Origin: an uncultured Saprospiraceae bacterium | Lineage (GTDB): Bacteria > Bacteroidota > Bacteroidia > Chitinophagales > Saprospiraceae | Assembly (NCBI GenBank): GCA_937930625.1 | Contig: CALHBW010000282.1 | Span: 1 to 33,757, forward strand | Direction: 5' to 3' | DNA length: 33,757 nucleotides | Shown: positions 25,765 through 33,757 of the stretch, in pieces | How the letters are laid out: every line of letters begins with the position of its first letter | Position numbering within the stretch: the stretch's first letter is position 1 | Translations under genes and position numbers: made by a program | Notes under the pieces: model-generated | Databases searched by the model: none | What the model saw: only the letters and a program-made list of their open reading frames with translations | What the model was told of the DNA's origin: nothing

Positions 25765-26071
25765 AACGAATAACGAATAACGAATAACGAATCAACGAAT
25801 AACGAATAACGAATAACGAATCAACGAATAACGAATAACGAATAACGAATAACGAATCAACGAATAACGAATAACGAATAACGAATAACGAATAACGAAT
25901 CAACGAATAACGAATAACGAATAACGAATAACGAATAACGAATCAACGAATCAACGAATAACGAATAACGAATAACGAATCAACGAATAACGAATAACGA
26001 ATCAACGAATAACGAATCAACGAATCAACGAATAACGAATCAACGAATAACGAATCAACGAATCAACGAAT
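25765..26071. repeat. Tandem array of 42 units mixing 7-mer aacgaat (29x) and 8-mer aacgaatc (13x)
   Basis: Manual parse (A=7-mer, B=8-mer): AAAB AAAB AAAAB AAAAAB AAAAAB B AAAB AAB AB B AB AB B A. Confidence 0.95.
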
Positions 26072-26078
26072 AACAACA

Positions 26079-26699
26079 CTACTTGCTTTTTACCCGTGCA
26101 TAAGGAAATTCTCCAATCTTCTCCAGTGAATAATAATTATTCAAACCTGAAATACCTGCCAAATGCAGTGTTTCAAGGTTGATATAACCATTCTCTGCAA
26201 CTGCCTCGTCCGCAACAATCAAATACTCAACCGCACCAATCACCAATGATGTACCATTAATAGGTATAGGAATTGTCTCCACGTATTTCATACCCAATTT
26301 AAGCGGACTCTCCTGCACGAATGGCGCAGCAAAGCCCTCCAAATACTCCTCTGTAAAACCACATTCCTCAAACTCCGAAACACTACGGTCATATTTTGCA
26401 GAGGTGCGATGCGCCCCTTCAATCATATTTTGCGGAATTGCATTTATAGTATAGACACCAGTTGCCAAAATATTCTCGTAGGTGTGGCGCGGCACCTCAC
26501 CTACGGGTCTGATAATAAAACCCATCAACGCCGGATTACTTCCCAAATGCACCACCGAACTAAATATCGCTAAGTTCGTTTGAAGCAAGGCAGAGGCAGT
26601 TCCAATTAAATTAGCAGGTTTGATACCCGTCACCGAATTAATCATATTCAGCCGTTTCACTTTATCAAGTCCTTCTATTTCTGATTTTGTCAAATGCAT
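26079..26699 (-). CDS. Flavin reductase-like (FMN-binding split barrel) family protein
   Basis: NMINSVTGIKPANLIGT, NLAIFSSVVHLGSNPALMGFIIRP, HTYENILATGVYTIN, EGAHRTSAKYDRSVSEFEECGFT. Confidence 0.85.
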   Translation of the reverse strand: MHLTKSEIEGLDKVKRLNMINSVTGIKPANLIGTASALLQTNLAIFSSVVHLGSNPALMGFIIRPVGEVPRHTYENILATGVYTINAIPQNMIEGAHRTSAKYDRSVSEFEECGFTEEYLEGFAAPFVQESPLKLGMKYVETIPIPINGTSLVIGAVEYLIVADEAVAENGYINLETLHLAGISGLNNYYSLEKIGEFPYARVKSK

Positions 26700-26972
26700 A
26701 ATTAAAAGTAATAAATTGAATTTAAATTTGAGGTTGAAGTTAAAGTTGTCTTGAATTTGTAACAGTTTTTTGAATCTATTGATATTTTTTGCCGTACAAG
26801 CGGATATTAAGCGATATTTTTTTGCCTAATTCACTATGTATTCGTTTTAAATTTGCAAATAAAAATTTTGTTAAACTTATATTTGCGGAAATATGATTGC
26901 GAATTGTTAACGAAAACTTAATGGCTCTGCTATTTAGAAAGAGTCTAAATACATTTCAATAGTGTTTAGAGA

Positions 26973-27003
26973 TTGTTAAAAATACTTTTGAATAGTATTT
27001 TTG
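26973..27003 (+). promoter_or_regulatory. Candidate Bacteroidota sigma-A promoter for the act operon
   Basis: TTG (26973-26975), 20-nt spacer, tatttttg (26996-27003) fits the -33 TTG / -7 TAnnTTTG consensus. Confidence 0.4.
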
Positions 27004-27187
27004 CAGCAAAATTGACAGTTGTACGACAAACACGTGTTTTAAACCACGCTTAAATAATCCGAGTGATTTAAAACATCAATGTGAATTTTCAATGGATTAA
27101 ATTGAAGTGAAGAAGATAATTCACTCATTCAAAATTCATTCATTCACTCATTAGAATTTTGTTACGATGACATACGAGCGATTTGAT

Positions 27188-28543
27188 ATGAAATATACAC
27201 TAACATTCGTCTTACTCTTTTGTTCGATGCTCGCAATAGCGGCTCCTAATCCGAATAAAGGTGAGTCACTCTTTAAAGCCAATTGCGCTTCCTGCCACAA
27301 TAAGAACATGAAGGCAGACATGACCGGTCCTGCGCTTGGTGGGGTACAGGAGCGTTGGGAAGGCAAAGAAGAATTGCTCTACGAATGGGTGCGTAACACG
27401 CAGGCAGCAGCAGCCACGGGCGATGCCTATGCGGTGAAAATGATTGATTGGGATGCCAGTGTCATGCAAAACTTCCCCGAACTCACCAATGAAAGTATCG
27501 ACGATATTTTATTGTACATTAATAATATGTACACGATTGGTTGTGCTGAAGCACCTTGCGATACGGGCGGAGACATAGCTGCTACAACAGGAGCTACCGA
27601 AGACAAAGGCTTCAACTGGATGTACGCCCTCCTTTTCGGCATCCTTGCCCTACTCGCACTTGTATTGGTACGTATCACCTCCAACCTCAACCACATGGCA
27701 GAGGTCAAAGCCGGACGTGCTACACAGCGTCAGACTTTATTGGAGACATTGACCAGCAGAAATATTGTCAGCCTTGCCATCTTCGCAGCAGTCGTACTCG
27801 GTGGATTCACCACAGTAAATAATGCCATCAACTTAGGTCGTCAGCAAGAATACGCACCGACACAACCCATCAAATTCTCACACGCTACACACGCAGGTAT
27901 CAACAAAATTGATTGCCAATATTGCCACGACGGAGCGCGTCGCAGTAAGCACGCGGTCATTCCTGCTGTCAATACCTGTATGAATTGCCACAAAGCCATC
28001 AATAATGGACCAACTTATGGCAAAGCTGAAATTGCTAAGATTTATGCAGCTTCCGGCTTCAATCCGGCTACAGGCAGCTACTATGAAGATAATGTTTCAC
28101 AAGATACTCTTATGAAACATATGGAAGAATGGCTTGCAGCAGATTATAAAGACAAAGACGGTAACGACGTAAGCGTCAGAGCAGACATTGCTGCTGACCA
28201 ATTCGACGAAATCAAAGAATACGTAGGCAAGGACATGGAATGGGTACGCATCCACAACCTGCCCGATCATGCTTTCTTCAATCACCAACAACACGTAGTA
28301 GCAGGTGGCGTAGAATGTCAAACCTGTCACGGTGCAGTAGAAGAAATGGAAGTCATGAAGCAATACGCGCCCCTCTCAATGGGCTGGTGCGTCAACTGCC
28401 ACCGCCAAACAGAAGTACAATTTGCCGACAATCCATACTACGATTCATTCCAGAAGTACCACGAAGACCTTAAATCCGGTAAAATGGATAAAGTCACCGT
28501 AGAAGACATCGGCGGTTTGGAGTGCCAGAAGTGTCACTATTAG
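27188..28543 (+). CDS. actA: Alternative complex III subunit ActA, multihaem cytochrome c
   Basis: Six CxxCH motifs (CASCH, CQYCH, CMNCH, CQTCH, CVNCH, CQKCH); signal peptide MKYTLTFVLLFCSMLAIAA if started at 27188 (in frame with 27167); followed by actB and actC. Confidence 0.85.
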   Translation: MKYTLTFVLLFCSMLAIAAPNPNKGESLFKANCASCHNKNMKADMTGPALGGVQERWEGKEELLYEWVRNTQAAAATGDAYAVKMIDWDASVMQNFPELTNESIDDILLYINNMYTIGCAEAPCDTGGDIAATTGATEDKGFNWMYALLFGILALLALVLVRITSNLNHMAEVKAGRATQRQTLLETLTSRNIVSLAIFAAVVLGGFTTVNNAINLGRQQEYAPTQPIKFSHATHAGINKIDCQYCHDGARRSKHAVIPAVNTCMNCHKAINNGPTYGKAEIAKIYAASGFNPATGSYYEDNVSQDTLMKHMEEWLAADYKDKDGNDVSVRADIAADQFDEIKEYVGKDMEWVRIHNLPDHAFFNHQQHVVAGGVECQTCHGAVEEMEVMKQYAPLSMGWCVNCHRQTEVQFADNPYYDSFQKYHEDLKSGKMDKVTVEDIGGLECQKCHY

Positions 28544-28903
28544 TAACACAGGCTTCCAGCCTGCACGTACTACAAGCATTTTAAATGAAAAATGCAAAAT
28601 AACAAATGTAAAATGTAAAAGTGCCAAACAAACGCGAGCAGTACATTTTTATATTTTTTATTTTAATGATTTGAAATTCAAATAAAATACAATCGAAATT
28701 AAGTTTTCGGTAAATATAAATTTCTCCAAAAATAACAAGAATGACAGAGTGATTAATTGATTGGGATTGTTTTAAAATTTTGTAATGAGAATAAGTGTTA
28801 TTAATAAATTTATTCAAAATTCATTCATTCAAAATTCAAAATTAAGTCCATTCACTCATTCAAAATTCACTCATTCACTCATTCATTAGAAGATACATTT
28901 TCA

Positions 28904-31900
28904 ATGAATAACGCAAATAAAGTCTGGGCGAGCGTCAATGAGATCAACAATGACGCGGAATTTAAAAAGACACAACAACAGGAATTTGTTGACCAAAAGC
29001 CGGTAGATGCGCTTGCCAATGAGGAAAGCCTAAAATCTACCACTGCCAACCGTCGCGATTTCCTCAAATATCTCGGTTTTAGTCTTGGTGCGGCTACGGT
29101 GGCGTCGAGTTGCGAGATTCCGGTCAAAAAGGCGATTCCTTACGTCGTTAAGCCGGATGCGATTGTGCCGGGTGTGGCGAATTACTACGCGAGTACCATT
29201 GTAGAAGGTGGCGATTACTGCCCCGTCTTGGTCAAGACCCGCGAAGGTCGTCCAATCAAAATCGAAGGTAATGCACTTTCGACGATGACCGGAGGTGGTA
29301 CAAGTGCACGCGCCCAAGCTGCTGTTCTTTCATTATACGATACCAATCGAATTAAATCTCCACGCGGTGCAGGTCTCAAATTTGAGGACAATGATGACAG
29401 ATGGGCAAAAGTAGATGCAGCGATTGCAAGTAAATTAAGTCCTTCGTCCAACATTGCTATCATCAGCAACACGCTGATGAGTCCGACTTTGAAGGCTTCG
29501 ATTGACCAATTCACAGCAAAATATCCGAATACACAACTCATTCAATACGACCCCGTTTCGGCATCTGCGATGTTAGATGCGAATGAGGATAGTTTCGGCA
29601 AACGTGCCATTCCGAGTTACGATTTCAGCAAAGCGCAGGTGATTGTGAGTTTTGATGCTGACTTCTTAGGCACTTGGATTTCGCCGATAGAATACTCGAA
29701 AGACTATGCTAAAAACCGTACTATAAAGGATGTGGACGGGGCAAAAATGTCGCGCCACTATCAATTTGAATGTGGGATGTCGCTCACAGGCTCCAATGCC
29801 GACCACCGTGTATTGATTCGCCCATCAGAGCGTGGTGCAGCGATAGCGGCACTTGCCGGCGCACTGGGTATAGGTGGCGAGTCGGGCAGAGGTCTGGATG
29901 AAAAGACAAAAAAAGCCATTACCAAAATTGCCAAAGAACTGGACGCTAACAGAGGTAACTCATTGGTAGTTTGTGGTTCAAATGATGAGAATGAGCAATT
30001 ATTGGTCAACGCCATCAATGCTGAACTCAAGAACTACGGCACCACGATTGACATTGCCAATCATTCTAATCAAAGAAAAGGCGACGACAAAGCGATTTTC
30101 AACTTCGTTAATAATAACGGTAGAGCAGATGCGATTTTCATTCTCCATGCAAATCCTGCATTTGACCTGCCTTATGCAGATAAATTCGCCAAAAAATTAG
30201 AAAGCACACCATTAACAGTGTCTTTCAATCAGACAGAGGACGAGACAACTTCTTTATGTAAATTTGCCTGTCCTGACCACCACAATCTCGAATCATGGGG
30301 CGATGTAGAAGCGAAAGCCGGACAATATTCCTTGATTCAACCCACCATTTCACCATTATTCAATACAAGACCTGCCGGACAGTCATTTTTGACTTGGGCA
30401 GAAAGTGCGGATTTAGATGCAGATGCAGAACAGCCGTATTACGAGTTTTTGAAAAAACAATGGGAAACGAATTTATTTGGTCAAACATCAGGCTTTGCGC
30501 GTTTCCAAAACTTTTGGGATAGTGCAGTGCATGATGGTGTGGTATCTATGCCAGGTAAAGACGGTGGTAGCGCGTCTTTTGGAGGTGATGCCGGAGCTGC
30601 GATTTCTGGTCTGACTAAGCCGAAAAGCGGCGGTATCGAAATTAGCATACAAGAATCTATCGCAATAGGCGCAGGGCAATACGCCGGCAATCCATGGTTA
30701 CTGGAAATGGCTGACCCTGTGACACGTATGGTTTGGGAAAATGTATTATGCGTTCCTGTTAAATTTGACGGAATTAACAAATACATCGGCGGATACGAAG
30801 GAATGCCTTTAGAGGCAGGTGATTTGGTGACGATTAAGGTGAATGGAAAAGAGGCAACACTGCCTGTTGTTCTACAATTTGGTCAAATGCCAAATACCGC
30901 AACTGTTCAGCTCGGTTGGGGACGTACAAAAGCAGGTGCGGGTAGCGACTACGGTTCGGATTTTTATCCTGCATTGACCGTAAAAGGTACGAATACACAA
31001 TATGACGGCATAGTCGAATTGTCGGGCGCAAAAGGACGTGATAAAGATTTTGCTTGTGTACAGATGCACCATACCATGGGTATCAAAGGCATGGGCATAG
31101 AAGAAGGTGAAGAGATTAATGTAGATGAAAAAATATTGGGGTATAAAGGTTTTCAGGGTTCGTTGACGGAGCGTTCTGTCATCAACCAAACCAACCTTGC
31201 TGACCTCAAAACATTCATCGGTGACGACCCGCACGATGGTGATGTGAAAGTGAAAGGCTTGTTGTACAAGCGTCACCACTTCGAACATCTCAATGAGCAA
31301 ACGCTTTATCCTTACGATGAATATAAAGAGGTAGCTTACGAACAAGGACATCACTGGGGCATGGCTATCGACCTCAACGCCTGTACAGGTTGCGGTGCGT
31401 GTACGGTAGCGTGTATGGCAGAGAATAATGTACCTGTTGTCGGTAGGAGAGAGGTGCGTCGTGTGCATGAGATGGCTTGGTTGCGTATTGACCGTTACTA
31501 TTTCGGCGATGCCGAAAATCCTAATACGGTCTATCAGCCGATGATGTGTCAGCACTGCGATAATGCGCCTTGCGAAAACGTTTGTCCGGTAGCAGCTACC
31601 AACCACAGTTCGGAAGGACTCAATCAAATGACTTACAACCGTTGTATCGGTACGCGCTACTGTGCGAACAACTGTCCGTATAAAGTGCGCCGCTTCAACT
31701 GGCTTGATTACAACCAGGCGGATTTGTTTGGTTATAATGAATCAAAATTAGACGCAGACAAAGGACGCAGCACCATGTATATGAACGACGACCTCACACG
31801 CATGGTCTTGAATCCTGACGTGACGGTACGTTCTCGCGGTGTTATCGAAAAATGTAGCTTCTGCGTACAACGCATCCAAGAAGCCAAATTGACGGCTAAA

Positions 31901-32122
31901 ACTGAACTTCGCCAACTCAAAGACGGCGATGTAAAAGTGGCTTGCCAATCAGCTTGTCCGACAGGCGCGATTGTATTTGGCGATACCAACGATAAGAAAA
32001 GTGAAGTCAATACACAATGGAAAAACAAACGTAATTACTTCGTCTTGGAGGAAGTCAATACGAGAGCTTCTGTTGGGTATTTGACAAAAGTTGTTAATCG
32101 TGACGAAACTTTAGAAGCGTAG
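28904..32122 (+). CDS. actB: Alternative complex III subunit ActB (molybdopterin oxidoreductase-like plus Fe-S domain)
   Basis: TAT-like RRDFLKYLGFSLGAATVASSC; CTGCGACTVACMAENN, CQHCDNAPCENVCPVAA, CIGTRYCANNCPYKVRRFNW, CQSACPTGAIVFGD. Confidence 0.92.
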   Translation: MNNANKVWASVNEINNDAEFKKTQQQEFVDQKPVDALANEESLKSTTANRRDFLKYLGFSLGAATVASSCEIPVKKAIPYVVKPDAIVPGVANYYASTIVEGGDYCPVLVKTREGRPIKIEGNALSTMTGGGTSARAQAAVLSLYDTNRIKSPRGAGLKFEDNDDRWAKVDAAIASKLSPSSNIAIISNTLMSPTLKASIDQFTAKYPNTQLIQYDPVSASAMLDANEDSFGKRAIPSYDFSKAQVIVSFDADFLGTWISPIEYSKDYAKNRTIKDVDGAKMSRHYQFECGMSLTGSNADHRVLIRPSERGAAIAALAGALGIGGESGRGLDEKTKKAITKIAKELDANRGNSLVVCGSNDENEQLLVNAINAELKNYGTTIDIANHSNQRKGDDKAIFNFVNNNGRADAIFILHANPAFDLPYADKFAKKLESTPLTVSFNQTEDETTSLCKFACPDHHNLESWGDVEAKAGQYSLIQPTISPLFNTRPAGQSFLTWAESADLDADAEQPYYEFLKKQWETNLFGQTSGFARFQNFWDSAVHDGVVSMPGKDGGSASFGGDAGAAISGLTKPKSGGIEISIQESIAIGAGQYAGNPWLLEMADPVTRMVWENVLCVPVKFDGINKYIGGYEGMPLEAGDLVTIKVNGKEATLPVVLQFGQMPNTATVQLGWGRTKAGAGSDYGSDFYPALTVKGTNTQYDGIVELSGAKGRDKDFACVQMHHTMGIKGMGIEEGEEINVDEKILGYKGFQGSLTERSVINQTNLADLKTFIGDDPHDGDVKVKGLLYKRHHFEHLNEQTLYPYDEYKEVAYEQGHHWGMAIDLNACTGCGACTVACMAENNVPVVGRREVRRVHEMAWLRIDRYYFGDAENPNTVYQPMMCQHCDNAPCENVCPVAATNHSSEGLNQMTYNRCIGTRYCANNCPYKVRRFNWLDYNQADLFGYNESKLDADKGRSTMYMNDDLTRMVLNPDVTVRSRGVIEKCSFCVQRIQEAKLTAKTELRQLKDGDVKVACQSACPTGAIVFGDTNDKKSEVNTQWKNKRNYFVLEEVNTRASVGYLTKVVNRDETLEA

Positions 32123-32128
32123 GCTTTT

Positions 32129-32248
32129 AAATGTAAAATGTAAAATAATAAATGTAAAATGTAAAAGGATTTTTAATTGCGCTTCGCGCAATTCCGTTTA
32201 ACGTCCTACACTTTTACATTTTAAATTTGATATTTTACATTTTACATT
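32129..32248. repeat. Intergenic palindromic element between actB and actC
   Basis: Arm aaatgtaaaatgtaaaataataaatgtaaaatgtaaaag (32129-32167), hairpin aattgcgc-ttc-gcgcaatt (32175-32193), inverted arm cttttacattttaaatttgatattttacattttacatt (32211-32248). Confidence 0.85.
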
Positions 32249-32287
32249 ATTCAAAATTAGAATTAAGTAAAATTACAAAAATATAAT

Positions 32288-33742
32288 ATGCATCATCCGG
32301 TCATATCTCCCGTACGGGAGCCGTTAGTGCAAGGTAGAAAAAGCTACCACCAGATTACCGAAGATATTTGCGCGCCTACCGAACGGGCGCCGAGTCCTGC
32401 GTGGGTTATCGGCTTTTTAGTGTCGGCGGCTACGGCAGCCTTTGGTGTGGCAATGATTGTTTATACAATCTGGGTCGGTATCGGTACGTGGGATCTAAAC
32501 AGAACTGTCGGTTGGGGTTGGGATATTACCAACTTCGTCTGGTGGATTGGTATTGGTCACGCGGGTACTTTGATTTCGGCTATCTTGTTGTTATTCAGAC
32601 AGAAGTGGCGTACAGGGGTCAACCGTGCGGCAGAGGCGATGACGATTTTCGCGGTGATTTGTGCGGGGCTTTTCCCGCTAATTCACATGGGGCGTTTGTG
32701 GCTCGGCTTTTTCATCTTTCCGTATCCGAATACACGCGGACCTGTTTGGGTGAACTTCAACTCGCCGCTACTCTGGGACGTGTTTGCGATTAGTACCTAT
32801 TTTACGGTATCGCTTTTATTCTGGTACACAGGGCTTGTGCCGGATTTCGCAACGGTACGTGACCGAGCAAAGGGTATTCGCAAGAAATTCTATTCCGTAC
32901 TCGCAATGGGTTGGACAGGTGCAGCGAAGCACTGGCAACGTCACGAGTCACTGTCACTCGTTTTAGCAGGTCTTGCTACACCGTTGGTACTTTCGGTACA
33001 CACGATTGTAAGTTTCGATTTCGCTACCTCAGTGATTCCGGGTTGGCACACGACTATCTTTCCGCCCTACTTTGTGGCAGGAGCGATTTTCTCCGGTTTT
33101 GCGATGGTACTCACACTGATGATTATCACGCGAAAAGTGCTTGGATTGGAAGAGTATATCACCGTTGGTCACATTGAGTCGATGAATAAAATTATCGTTT
33201 TGACGGGTTCGATTGTTGGTGTGGCTTACCTGACGGAGTTGTTTATCGCTTGGTATTCGGGTTATGTGTATGAGCAATTTGCCTTCTACAACCGTGCACT
33301 CGGTCCATACTGGTGGGCATACTTCGGTATGATGACTTGTAATGTGATTTCTCCGCAGTTCTTCTGGTCGAAGAAATTGCGTCGTAATATTGCTTTTACC
33401 TTTGTCCTTTCGATTTTCATCAACTTGGGAATGTGGTTTGAGCGTTTTGTGATTATCGTGATTTCATTACACCGTGACTATCTGCCTTCCAGTTGGAGTA
33501 TGTATTCTCCTACTTGGGTTGAGGTCGGTATTTTTGTGGGTACTTTGGGTATCTTCTTTACCTTGTTCCTCCTCTTCGTAAGAATTGCGCCGGTAGTAGC
33601 GATTGCAGAGATTAAGCACGTCCTCAAATCTTCGGGTGACCAATATACAGGTACAGAAGCGGATGATAAATATCGTGATTACTTTGAGGAGAAAAGAGCA
33701 GCAGGTACGGATGGTATTCACCATCATGATGACCATCATTGA
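32288..33742 (+). CDS. actC: Alternative complex III subunit ActC (NrfD/PsrC-like membrane protein)
   Basis: Multi-TM protein; [89 protein letters not shown]. Confidence 0.92.
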   Translation: MHHPVISPVREPLVQGRKSYHQITEDICAPTERAPSPAWVIGFLVSAATAAFGVAMIVYTIWVGIGTWDLNRTVGWGWDITNFVWWIGIGHAGTLISAILLLFRQKWRTGVNRAAEAMTIFAVICAGLFPLIHMGRLWLGFFIFPYPNTRGPVWVNFNSPLLWDVFAISTYFTVSLLFWYTGLVPDFATVRDRAKGIRKKFYSVLAMGWTGAAKHWQRHESLSLVLAGLATPLVLSVHTIVSFDFATSVIPGWHTTIFPPYFVAGAIFSGFAMVLTLMIITRKVLGLEEYITVGHIESMNKIIVLTGSIVGVAYLTELFIAWYSGYVYEQFAFYNRALGPYWWAYFGMMTCNVISPQFFWSKKLRRNIAFTFVLSIFINLGMWFERFVIIVISLHRDYLPSSWSMYSPTWVEVGIFVGTLGIFFTLFLLFVRIAPVVAIAEIKHVLKSSGDQYTGTEADDKYRDYFEEKRAAGTDGIHHHDDHH

Positions 33743-33757
33743 TACGTAGAGCGATTT

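Noticed and set aside
25765-26071. CRISPR array
   Set aside because: Units of 7-8 bp with no unique spacers and no cas genes in the window; a simple tandem repeat.
30872-31627. 251-aa antisense ORF within actB
   Set aside because: Overlaps the highly conserved Fe-S region of actB; translation is unlike any known family.
13568-32122. Two proteins of exactly 1072 aa (13568 ORF and ActB)
   Set aside because: Coincidence of length; the sequences are unrelated.

Overview
AT-rich window, probably from a Bacteroidota genome. (1) 1-21.5 kb: 3' half of an extracellular contractile injection system (eCIS, Afp/PVC/MAC-like) operon on the + strand: gp25-like baseplate protein, very large Afp11/baseplate-J-like and Afp12-like proteins, a tape-measure-type protein, two DUF4157 (eCIS core domain) cargo proteins each followed by a small tightly linked ORF, and an AAA+ ATPase. 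(2) 21.5-22.9 kb: an intergenic mosaic of inverted-repeat/MITE-like elements. One has an apparent 8-bp target duplication and a direct copy at the window start. (3) 23-25.7 kb: LOV-type histidine kinase, CheY-like regulator and REC-histidine kinase. (4) 25.77-26.07 kb: a 42-unit tandem array mixing 7- and 8-bp units. (5) Flavin-reductase-like gene (- strand). (6) 27.2-33.7 kb: alternative complex III genes actA, actB and actC. Main lead: two candidate effector/immunity-like modules inside the eCIS operon. One is a C-terminal ADP-ribosyltransferase-like toxin overlapping a small ORF. The other is a lysozyme/transglycosylase-like effector followed by a small lipoprotein. A decayed haem-peroxidase cargo gene lies between them. 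This arrangement suggests an antibacterial eCIS with cargo turnover. Domain calls were made by eye from motifs; no database or structure search was run.
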